The notes beneath the pieces were generated by a model, which saw only the letters and a list, made by a program, of their open reading frames with translations, was not told the DNA's origin and made no database searches. Positions 1-5,943 of a DNA stretch of 8,326 bases are shown here, in pieces. The stretch comes from DATLBY01 sp035526665 (GTDB lineage Bacteria > Acidobacteriota > Terriglobia > Bryobacterales > Bryobacteraceae): assembly GCA_035526665.1 (NCBI GenBank), contig DATLBY010000463.1:1-8326 (forward strand). Reading direction: 5' to 3'. Both the position numbers and the translations under genes were made by a program. Numbering within the stretch: the first letter of the stretch is position 1; every line of letters begins with the position of its first letter.

Positions 1-1
1 T

Positions 2-1063
2 CACGAGACCGCGGTCAGGGCCAAAGCGCTGATGCAGGCGTATTACGGGCGCGGTCCGCGCCTTTCGTATTGGGAAGGCTGTTCCACCGGTGGACGCCAG
101 GGCCTGATGTCCGCGCAACGTTACCCGGAAGACTTCGACGGCATCATCGCCGGCGCGCCCGCTAACAACCAGATCCACCTCTGCGCCTGGCGCCTGCGTC
201 TGTTGATGACCGCGCTCAAGTCACCACAACACGCGCTGCCGCCCGAAAAACTGAAACTCCTCAACGACGCAGTCCTCGACAAATGCGACGATAACGACGG
301 CGTCAAAGATCGCCTCATCGAAGACCCCCGCAACTGCAACTTCGACCCCAGCGCCCTCAAGTGCAACGGCCCCGAAACCGCAGGTTGCCTCACCCTGCAG
401 CAAATGGAAACTGTCAACGCCGCCTACACCGACGCACGGAAATCCACTGGCGAACTACTCTACCCGCGCCTCCCCTTCGGTGGCGAGCTCGGCTGGCGAG
501 TTCCCGCCGGCGCCACCGAACCCGGCGGCATGGACATCGACATGTTCCGCTACATCGCCAATCAAAGCCCCGGCTGGGATTGGCGCACCTTCGACCTTGA
601 AAAAGACATCGAACAAGCACTTCTCCACGGTAAAGAAATCCACGCCGTTAATCCCGACTTGGCCAAATTCAAAGCGCGCGGTGGCAAGCTCCTCATCTAT
701 CACGGTTGGAGCGACGGAGGTTCCGGCGGGGCGATCTCCGCCTTGAATACCATCTCGTATTACGAGTCCGTTCTGAAAAACATGGGTCCGAGTCAAGAGA
801 ACTGGCTTCGTCTCTTCATGGTCCCCGGCATGGCCCATTGCGGCGGCGGTACCGGCCCTAATCAGTTCAACGCCCTCGCCGCGCTCGAACGTTGGCGTGA
901 ACAGAACGAGCACCCTAAATCCATCACAGCCGTGAGAGTCAACGAACATGGCGGCATCGACATGACTCGCCCCCTTTGCCCGTACCCGCAACGCGCCGTC
1001 TATAAAGGAAACGGCAGTACCAACGACGCCGCGAACTATACCTGCGAAGTCAAGGGCTATTGA
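2..1063 (+). CDS. Tannase/feruloyl esterase family protein (5' partial)
   Basis: C-terminal 353 residues of a secreted-type serine esterase of the tannase/feruloyl esterase family, which cleaves ester bonds of phenolic acids such as gallate or ferulate. The reading frame is open from base 2, so the start and any signal peptide lie upstream; the internal ATG at 32 is not the true start. Seen: the nucleophile motif GCSTGG (Ser about residue 28 of the fragment), a HGWSDGGSGG segment carrying the likely catalytic Asp (about 238), and GMAHCGGG with the catalytic His (about 279). A Cys sits directly before the Ser and directly after the His, matching the CS-D-HC arrangement in which these two cysteines form a disulfide. 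The lid segment DKCDDNDGVKD (about 93-103) resembles the family's calcium-binding loop, and further cysteines suggest an exported protein. Substrate (tannin, feruloyl ester, MHET-like or other) cannot be told. Ends in TGA; the next gene is convergent. Confidence 0.93.
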   Translation, partial: HETAVRAKALMQAYYGRGPRLSYWEGCSTGGRQGLMSAQRYPEDFDGIIAGAPANNQIHLCAWRLRLLMTALKSPQHALPPEKLKLLNDAVLDKCDDNDGVKDRLIEDPRNCNFDPSALKCNGPETAGCLTLQQMETVNAAYTDARKSTGELLYPRLPFGGELGWRVPAGATEPGGMDIDMFRYIANQSPGWDWRTFDLEKDIEQALLHGKEIHAVNPDLAKFKARGGKLLIYHGWSDGGSGGAISALNTISYYESVLKNMGPSQENWLRLFMVPGMAHCGGGTGPNQFNALAALERWREQNEHPKSITAVRVNEHGGIDMTRPLCPYPQRAVYKGNGSTNDAANYTCEVKGY

Positions 1064-1097
1064 TCCCGCGCCGATGGATTCGAAGTTCTGAGAGCGG

Positions 1098-1129
1098 CCC
1101 CCATGGCGCGATCTGCCGTTGAATGGGGG
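1098..1129. terminator. Inverted repeat, possible bidirectional terminator
   Basis: CCCCCAT at 1098-1104 pairs perfectly with ATGGGGG at 1123-1129, and GGC (1105-1107) can pair with GCC (1115-1117) inside the loop. It lies 35 bases after the tannase stop and between two convergent genes, where a terminator is expected. There is no T-run on either side, so it is not a canonical intrinsic terminator; it could act as a 3'-end stabilising hairpin or with a termination factor. Confidence 0.35.
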
Positions 1130-1146
1130 TTGGGCTCCTTCTCAAA

Positions 1147-1250
1147 CAGATGCCTGAGGATGGCACCTTCTCTTCCGGAGGGCTCCTCCGTTGCCCCCTC
1201 GCGCATTCCCTTTACCACTTTCGCCGTGACGACTGCGTGGTCCCCATGGC
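1147..1250 (-). pseudogene. Remnant of the 3' end of a dinB-like gene
   Basis: This stretch aligns to the last ~95 bases of the intact dinB-like gene plus a few bases past its stop (3146-3250). I count about 88 matches in 105 columns with one 1-base gap. Read on the minus strand it gives VVTAKVVKGMREGATEEPSG and then SGREG, against IVTAKVVKGVREAASQAHSG and SGREG in the intact protein. The intact gene's TAG stop is changed here, and similarity ends abruptly at about 1250, so only the C-terminal tail (after the metal-binding histidines) is present. The differences are not concentrated in third codon positions (by my count 3 third, 5 second, 4 first in 1181-1250), which argues against a protein under selection. 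It is probably a relic of a duplicated or lost dinB-family gene. Weaker similarity may extend left to about 1108. Confidence 0.7.
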
Positions 1251-1287
1251 ACGAAAATCCGCATCGGCTCTTGTACATCGCAATGGA

Positions 1288-2583
1288 TCAAATCAGGTAA
1301 ACCATACCTGACGGGCTCCCCACGGGGGTGTAATTACCTGTGAATTTCAGCGAGCCGTTTCCTGGGTTAACCCTGAAAGTGGTAACGTTGTCGGCAAACT
1401 GATTACCAACGGCCATGAACCGCCCGGAGGGATCGATGGTGAATATTCGTGGATAATCCCCGAGCGTTGAAGCGTGGCTTTCCTGGGTAAGCCTACCATC
1501 GTGGCCGACCTTGAAAACGCTGATGGTGTCGTTCAGGCGGTTTGCCCCGTAGACGAAGTCGCCGTCGGCGGAGACGCGGATTTCCGAAGTGAAGTCCGTA
1601 CCGGTAAATCCCGGCGGCACACTCGGGATGAGCTGTTCTGCCGAAAGAGCTCCCGTAGCGCGATTGAAACGCCAGAACATGATGGTGGACGCTTCTTCTT
1701 GAATGGAGTACATCCACATGCCGTTGGGGTGGAACGCGAAGTGCCGGGGCCCATCGCCCGGGGGCGTGTTCACGAATGGTCTAATGGCCGGAGTCAGGGG
1801 CGGAGTGCCTCCCTGGGTCAGTTTCCAGACGTAAATCCGGTCTTGCCCCGCATCCGTGCCCACAACCCACTGATTCGAGGGGTCCGCCTCCATCTGGTGC
1901 GGGTGTCCATTCGGCCCCTCATGAGCGCTAAACGCGAAACTCCCCGGAGGCGCGTTGGTGGCGGGCTTAGTCCGAAACGAAGTGTCAACGTTACCAAGCG
2001 TTTGCATCTGAAAAACCGCAGGCCCGAGCGACCCGCCTGGCAAAATTGGGAAGACTTCGAACCAACTGCCTGAGTATTCGGCCGAGAAAAGATACCTGCC
2101 GTGATGGTCGACGCCGACATGAGCCGGAGCTCCCAAGGTAGGTTGCACATTCAAGAGCGTCAGATCGCCTGTGAGCCGGTTGATCGAATAAGCGCTCACG
2201 GCTCCGGGCGGCCCGTATTCATTTCCGGCATACAGGTGGGTTCGCGTCGGATCGAGAGCAATCGTAGATGGACTCGCTGTGGATGGCGTCACTCCCATCG
2301 CAGGCAAAGCCGGAGCCGCAAGTCTCACGACGGTTAGTTCTCCCGTGGAAAGATTGAGCGCGCATAAGTAAATCCCCATCCCGCTCCTTCCGCGGGGTCC
2401 GGGTGCACCCGTGTAGGTGCCGATGTAAAGCCAAACGGTGCCGAACGGGGCGCCGGTTGGCTGTTGACCAAAAGTTTCTGGCACACTCGCGGCGGCAGCA
2501 AGCGCCGTGGCGCCCTTGAGTAAGTTGCGACGCGAGAACGTACTTTGCAAGCCGCCGAGTTTTGTGTCTTTTGTTGATTCCAT
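1288..2583 (-). CDS. Tat-exported lactonase-family 7-bladed beta-propeller protein
   Basis: A 431-residue protein of the Lactonase (YbhE/6-phosphogluconolactonase-like) beta-propeller family. The N-terminus has a twin-arginine signal, SRRNLLKG at residues 17-24, followed by an Ala-rich hydrophobic stretch, so the folded protein is likely exported to the periplasm. The mature part starts with the blade motif WLYIGTYT (51-58) and contains repeated blade signatures: LYAGNEYG (117-124), GDGPRHFAFHPNG (276-288), SEIRVSADGDFVYGANR (333-349) and a last blade with DYPRIFTIDPSGRF (376-389). Cytoplasmic Pgl enzymes hydrolyse 6-phosphogluconolactone, but exported members are mostly uncharacterised; a periplasmic sugar-lactone or other role is equally possible. 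Start ATG is supported by AGGAGA six bases upstream and by the Tat signal. Length (about 390 after signal removal) is somewhat longer than YbhE. It is monocistronic, convergent with the tannase gene. Confidence 0.88.
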   Translation of the reverse strand: MESTKDTKLGGLQSTFSRRNLLKGATALAAAASVPETFGQQPTGAPFGTVWLYIGTYTGAPGPRGRSGMGIYLCALNLSTGELTVVRLAAPALPAMGVTPSTASPSTIALDPTRTHLYAGNEYGPPGAVSAYSINRLTGDLTLLNVQPTLGAPAHVGVDHHGRYLFSAEYSGSWFEVFPILPGGSLGPAVFQMQTLGNVDTSFRTKPATNAPPGSFAFSAHEGPNGHPHQMEADPSNQWVVGTDAGQDRIYVWKLTQGGTPPLTPAIRPFVNTPPGDGPRHFAFHPNGMWMYSIQEEASTIMFWRFNRATGALSAEQLIPSVPPGFTGTDFTSEIRVSADGDFVYGANRLNDTISVFKVGHDGRLTQESHASTLGDYPRIFTIDPSGRFMAVGNQFADNVTTFRVNPGNGSLKFTGNYTPVGSPSGMVYLI

Positions 2584-2588
2584 TATTG

Positions 2589-2594
2589 TCTCCT
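2589..2594 (-). promoter_or_regulatory. Ribosome binding site of the propeller gene
   Basis: Minus-strand AGGAGA lies five bases from the ATG at 2583. It is a near-ideal Shine-Dalgarno site and fixes the start immediately before the Tat signal. Confidence 0.75.
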
Positions 2595-2631
2595 ATGGAG
2601 AGGCACCGAACCTGGCTTCGATGGATGCTTT

Positions 2632-2691
2632 GCGGACACCCGTACAGCGTCCGCGGGACTGGTCGTTCGGGCGGCGAAGCACCCGTCCGGA
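2632..2691. repeat. Two adjacent hairpins upstream of the propeller gene
   Basis: Stem 1: GCGGAC (2632-2637) with GTCCGC (2649-2654), 11-base loop. Stem 2: CGGGCGG (2668-2674) with CCGTCCG (2683-2689), seven pairs with one G-T wobble when read on the plus strand, 8-base loop, extendable by two outer pairs. They lie 49-108 bases before the propeller start, so they could sit in its leader or act as DNA operators. On the minus-strand transcript stem 2 has a C-A mismatch. No riboswitch class is recognised. Confidence 0.3.
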
Positions 2692-2699
2692 TTAGTAGT

Positions 2700-3150
2700 C
2701 CTGGGGTATTCTACACCGCTGTTGTTTCAGATTCCAGATCTTCTTGCCTCATGTCACCGCGAAATGGAATGTGTGTGTCTAGCCAACAGTTTCATCCGAA
2801 TCGGAGTAGGGCGCATTTTGTGACCCGTCTACGTGGGTGCTATCTCCGGACAAAGAGGGCGTCTGCGTAGTCAGGGCTGGATCGCTCCGGCCTGATTAGA
2901 AGTAGTCACAAATTGCTGCCGCGATACGTGGGCAGTAGGCCCGTTATGGAAACGTCCATCGGCTATACCATGTCCTTAGGAAGCAGAACCGTAAAACCGA
3001 ATTGTTCGTTGCGGTTTGACGTTAAAGCGCCGGAACGCTCTGTTGCACAACACGCAAACCACTAATGTGGTGGGCTATTCTAACCTGTTGAAGCGATCCT
3101 GCGAGCAGCAAAGCCGCGCGATCCGCGCTGTGAATCACTCTCCAGCAGAT
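2700..3150. other. Gene-free region
   Basis: I see no convincing coding frame, RNA gene or mobile element here. The plus and minus frames that stay open show no family motif, no plausible ribosome site and mixed composition. A short perfect hairpin, ACCAC (3058-3062)/GTGGT (3067-3071) with a TAAT loop, lies about 80 bases downstream of the dinB-like gene's stop; it lacks a T-run. Promoters for the propeller gene should lie at the left part of this stretch, but no clear -35/-10 pair stands out. Confidence 0.5.
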
Positions 3151-3152
3151 GC

Positions 3153-3704
3153 CTAGAGATAGCCACCTTCTCTTCCGGAGTGCGCCTGCGACGCCGCCTC
3201 GCGCACTCCCTTCACCACTTTCGCCGTGACGATTGCCTGGCCCACATGGCGCTGGGTGTGTTCCGCGATATGCACCAGCAGACCGCCGACCGTCGCCGGC
3301 AGCCCCTTCCTGCCTACCGCACGCCACACCTCGAATCCGCCCGGCTGGATGTTGCGAATTATTTGCGCCGACCGGTCCAACACGTCGCGGAGGTCACCCC
3401 GCAGTTCCTCACCGCCGGCGCCCGCTTCCATCTCCGATTGAAGCTGTTGAAACTGAGCTTCAGAGAGATTGGCGCCGAGCGCATAGGTCAGCAGACGATC
3501 GACACTGCCCGCGATGTGCCGGATGTGAAAGCCGACCGGCGCGAGATGATACGGCTGAAGCCAAAACTCGTCCGGCGTGAGGTCCTGGGTGAACCGCTCC
3601 AGGTCCTCCACCGCCTGCCGGAAGCTGTAGAGAACCTGCGCGAGCACGGCCGGGACATCGGTGATCTCGCGGCGCAGCCAGGGTTCGGGCAGACCGGCGC
3701 TCAT
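3153..3704 (-). CDS. DinB-fold (DinB_2-type) putative metal-dependent protein
   Basis: A 183-residue protein of the DinB/YfiT-like four-helix-bundle superfamily, whose members bind a divalent metal through three histidines; several are thiol transferases or hydrolases, most have no known function. Seen: the first helix LAQVLYSFRQAVEDLERF (21-38), a first metal-ligand region GFHIRHIAGSVDRLL with His60 and His63 (58-72), and the second ligand motif HIAEHTQRHVGQ with His145, His149 and His153. The HxxxH spacing 149/153 is the family signature. Length fits the family. The start lies 3 bases after the stop of the upstream enolase-superfamily gene (TAG-GCA-ATG) and has little Shine-Dalgarno sequence of its own, so translation is probably coupled. 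No relation to DNA polymerase IV, which shares only the old name DinB. A damaged copy of its 3' end lies near 1147-1250. Confidence 0.85.
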   Translation of the reverse strand: MSAGLPEPWLRREITDVPAVLAQVLYSFRQAVEDLERFTQDLTPDEFWLQPYHLAPVGFHIRHIAGSVDRLLTYALGANLSEAQFQQLQSEMEAGAGGEELRGDLRDVLDRSAQIIRNIQPGGFEVWRAVGRKGLPATVGGLLVHIAEHTQRHVGQAIVTAKVVKGVREAASQAHSGREGGYL

Positions 3705-3707
3705 TGC

Positions 3708-4961
3708 CTAATTCCCGAAGAACCGCGTGCCCGGTTTGCGATACCGGTAGGCCGCCAGTTCGTCCAGTTCGACTCCCAGTCCGGGGCCCTCAGGCACCTT
3801 GATCTTCCCGTTTTCAATCAATGGGCCTTTCGCATCCTTTACCAGCTCATCAAAGAAGGGAACACTGGCAGCGTGCCATTCGAGAGCCAGGATATTTGGG
3901 GCCGCGGCGCAAAGATGCACGCCCCCCATGGTTCCTATGGGACTGCTGATGTTGTGTAAGCTCAGGTTCACGTAGTGCATCTCGGCCAGATCCGCGACCT
4001 TTCGTCCCTCCCACAGCCCGATCTTCTGCACATCAGGAGCCAGTAGCCGGAGGCCGCCTTCCATGATCAGGCGCTGGAAGTCGATGCGGTGATAGTGATT
4101 CTCGCCGGTGGCGATAGTGGTCGCAGTGTTGCGCTGCACCTCCCCGATGGCGCGTATGTTTTCCGGCGGAACGGGATCTTCCAGCCAGAGCAGATGAAAA
4201 GGCTCCATCGCGCGGGCCATTTCCACCGCGGCGCGAACGCCATAGTTCCAGTGGCAGTCGATTGCCAGGCCGACTTCAGGACCCACTGCTTTGCGGACCG
4301 CCCCTACCAGGCTCGCCGCGTATTCAATTTCGACCCGGCTCAAATCGCGATTGTACTCGTCGGTCTCATACGGCGTCGGCACATCCACGTCGAACTTCAG
4401 GATCGAGAAGCCGCGGTGCACCATTTCCTGCGCCCGGGCGGCGTAGGAGTCTTCCGTCAACCGTTCATCCTTGGATGCATCCCAGCCATGGTGCTTCAGG
4501 CTGACGATACTCCGCTCCCTGGGAGCCCCTTCCGCACCTTGCATCCAGTGGGGAGTTCTCGGCACTAGCAGGCAGGTGATGCTTTCGAGCGCGTCCCCAG
4601 CGTGACAATCCGCGTAGATGGTCACGCTGTCCCGGTACTTTCCGCCCAGGAGTTGCCAGATGGGCAGACCGTGCCTCTTGCCCACCGCGTCTAATAACGC
4701 CGTTTCGATTCCGCAAAACGCATGCTGGACGACACCGGGAGAGGCGTGGATACTGCTCGATCGCATCCGCCGGTTGATGCGGTCGATCGATGCCGGATCT
4801 TCCCCGATCAAGATGGTGGCGAACTCCTGGATGATTTCGGGCAGACCAGGGCCAAGGAACGCCTCGCCATAACCGGTTATATTTTCATCAGTTTCAACTT
4901 TGACAAAGGTCCAGTCGAAGTTTGCTTCCAGAACGGCGGTGCTAACATTTGTGATCTTCAT
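3708..4961 (-). CDS. Enolase-superfamily (mandelate racemase/muconate lactonizing type) sugar-acid dehydratase-like enzyme
   Basis: A 417-residue cytoplasmic enzyme of the MR/MLE branch of the enolase superfamily, which abstracts a proton alpha to a carboxylate with Mg2+ help; members related by these motifs often dehydrate sugar acids (mannonate/galactonate dehydratase-like). N-terminal capping domain at about 1-120 (KVETDENITGYGEA). The barrel carries ILKFDVD (Lys189), the metal ligands Asp235 (LAIDCHWNYG), Glu261 (LLWLEDPVPP) and Glu287 (IATGENHYH), His237 in the D-x-H position and His336 in LSLHNISSPIG. The C-terminal EGPGLGVELDE is typical. The D-x-H plus late His pattern resembles the mannonate/galactonate dehydratase side rather than the Lys-x-Lys racemases, but the substrate is not determinable. 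First gene of a two-gene unit with the DinB-fold gene. There is no Shine-Dalgarno sequence before its ATG; see the promoter entry for a possible very short leader. Confidence 0.9.
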   Translation of the reverse strand: MKITNVSTAVLEANFDWTFVKVETDENITGYGEAFLGPGLPEIIQEFATILIGEDPASIDRINRRMRSSSIHASPGVVQHAFCGIETALLDAVGKRHGLPIWQLLGGKYRDSVTIYADCHAGDALESITCLLVPRTPHWMQGAEGAPRERSIVSLKHHGWDASKDERLTEDSYAARAQEMVHRGFSILKFDVDVPTPYETDEYNRDLSRVEIEYAASLVGAVRKAVGPEVGLAIDCHWNYGVRAAVEMARAMEPFHLLWLEDPVPPENIRAIGEVQRNTATTIATGENHYHRIDFQRLIMEGGLRLLAPDVQKIGLWEGRKVADLAEMHYVNLSLHNISSPIGTMGGVHLCAAAPNILALEWHAASVPFFDELVKDAKGPLIENGKIKVPEGPGLGVELDELAAYRYRKPGTRFFGN

Positions 4962-4973
4962 TGATCTGTTTTG

Positions 4974-5003
4974 ATTATCAACTTCGGGGAAACCCTAGGG
5001 CAA
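4974..5003 (-). promoter_or_regulatory. Candidate sigma70-type promoter for the enolase-family/dinB unit
   Basis: Reading the minus strand: TTGCCC (plus 4998-5003) as -35, an 18-base spacer, and GATAAT (plus 4974-4979) as -10. Only 12 bases separate the -10 box from the ATG, so transcription would start about 5 bases before the start codon, agreeing with the lack of a ribosome site there. Five of six -10 positions match the consensus, four of six at -35. Confidence 0.4.
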
Positions 5004-5053
5004 TGGCGGAACGGCCGGAAAACCAAAAAGCAGACGAATTTCAGTAAGTTTTT

Positions 5054-5145
5054 GAATTCATGGAGAATTCCGTAAAGGCCCCACCTGACTATGGGTGTGA
5101 TCCAAAATTTTGATTGGACCCATTGGCTTGCAGGCTCATAACCTG
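5054..5145. repeat. Inverted-repeat cluster in the divergent control region
   Basis: GAATTC occurs at 5054-5059 and 5065-5070 with a 5-base gap, forming a 17-base symmetrical element. It is followed by three weak hairpins in the leader of the GAF-ANTAR gene: CACC...GGTG (about 5091-5100), TCCAA (5101-5105)/TTGGA (5114-5118), and CAGG (5131-5134)/CCTG (5142-5145), the last ending five bases before the ATG. They could be operator sites for the divergent promoters or leader structures. Arms are short (4-6 bases), so chance is possible. Confidence 0.25.
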
Positions 5146-5149
5146 AAAT

Positions 5150-5911
5150 ATGACCACCGCGTATATGGAGCCGCATAGTTCGCAAATAACTCTACTTCAC
5201 AGAGTAAGCAGTATTGTGAGCTCCGAGCTGTCTCTGAACGAGATGCTCGGAGAGATTGTGGGACTTACGGTTCAGGTGACGGATTGCGACGCCTGCCTTG
5301 TTTATCTCCTCGAGCGAGAGACCGGCGAGATAGTTCTCCGGGCATCGCAGGTGCCGCACGCTGCCGATCTGGGAAACCTTCGCATGAAGATGGGCGAAGG
5401 AGTCACGGGTTGGGTCGCAGAACACAAATCGGTTGTCGCCCTGTCGTCGAATGCCGCTGCGGATAGGCGTTTTAAAACATTCCAAGGCCTGATCGAGGAT
5501 ACCTACGAAGCGTTTCTTTCCGTCCCCCTGATTGCGGGCGGCGACATCATTGGGGTAATCAACGTCCACCACCGGACTCCTCATACTCACACCACGGAAG
5601 AGGTCGGATTACTGAGTTTTATCGGCGAGCAGATGGGCGGGGCGATCGCGAAGTCGGTGCTGGCCGAGCAAAACGCACGCCTGCTGGAAGAGACGCAGGA
5701 AATGAAGCGCCAACTGGAGACCCGCAAGCTAGTGGAGCGGGCCAAAGGCATTCTCCAAAGCCGGTACAAGCTGACCGAGGAGGAGGCGTATCTTAGGTTA
5801 CGGAATGAGAGCCGGCGTCTTCGCAGGCCGATGCGGGATCTGGCGGAAGCCATTATTCTCGCCGAAGATATGAGCCGCAAGAGTGACGGAGAGGAAGTTC
5901 GCCCAAGCTGA
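5150..5911 (+). CDS. GAF-ANTAR transcription antitermination regulator
   Basis: A 253-residue soluble regulator with an N-terminal GAF sensor and a C-terminal ANTAR RNA-binding domain. GAF spans about residues 16-170: strand/helix pattern with MGEGVTGWVAEHKSVV (81-96), LSVPLIAGGDIIGVINVHH (123-141) and a closing helix SFIGEQMGGAIAKSVL. A charged helix (172-195) links to ANTAR (about 188-242), recognised by LETRKLVERAKGILQSR (189-205), then LTEEEAYLRLRNESRRLRRP and a final helix RDLAEAIILAE. ANTAR domains bind paired RNA hairpins with six-base loops and block terminators; here the GAF would sense a ligand instead of a receiver domain accepting phosphate. The start is uncertain: ATG at 5150 or ATG at 5165, neither with a clear Shine-Dalgarno site; both precede the GAF. 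It is divergent from the enolase-family gene and likely co-transcribed with the hydrolase 32 bases downstream. The bound ligand and target RNAs are unknown. Confidence 0.9.
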   Translation: MTTAYMEPHSSQITLLHRVSSIVSSELSLNEMLGEIVGLTVQVTDCDACLVYLLERETGEIVLRASQVPHAADLGNLRMKMGEGVTGWVAEHKSVVALSSNAAADRRFKTFQGLIEDTYEAFLSVPLIAGGDIIGVINVHHRTPHTHTTEEVGLLSFIGEQMGGAIAKSVLAEQNARLLEETQEMKRQLETRKLVERAKGILQSRYKLTEEEAYLRLRNESRRLRRPMRDLAEAIILAEDMSRKSDGEEVRPS

Positions 5912-5937
5912 GTCCGCGGGTAACGGCGCATTAGAAT

Positions 5938-5942
5938 AGGAG
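5938..5942 (+). promoter_or_regulatory. Shine-Dalgarno-like AGGAG very close to a TTG start
   Basis: AGGAG ends one base before the TTG at 5944. An in-frame TAG at 5932 excludes earlier starts, and no in-frame ATG exists before the family-conserved N-terminus. The spacing is abnormally short, so either initiation is inefficient or the true start is different. Confidence 0.4.
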
Positions 5943-5943
5943 A

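Noticed and set aside
2584..2720. tRNA-like folding around the two hairpins upstream of the propeller gene
   Set aside because: No T-arm consensus, no matching acceptor stem and no properly spaced anticodon arm could be found on either strand.
2562..2870. Plus-strand 102-residue frame upstream of the propeller gene
   Set aside because: It starts inside the oppositely oriented propeller gene, shows no motif and has no ribosome site.
3022..3327. Minus-strand 101-residue frame overlapping the dinB-like gene's 3' end
   Set aside because: It is a shifted frame of the dinB-like gene that runs past its stop; no motif, and the true frame carries the HxxxH signature.
5086..5149. ANTAR dual-hexaloop target in the regulator's own leader
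   Set aside because: Three short hairpins exist, but their loops are 7-8 bases (or six only with a wobble closing pair) and none has A at position 1 with G at position 4.
4958..5185. Minus-strand 75-residue frame in the divergent region
   Set aside because: It has no ribosome site, covers the regulator's start on the opposite strand, and its composition looks random; the region reads better as control DNA.
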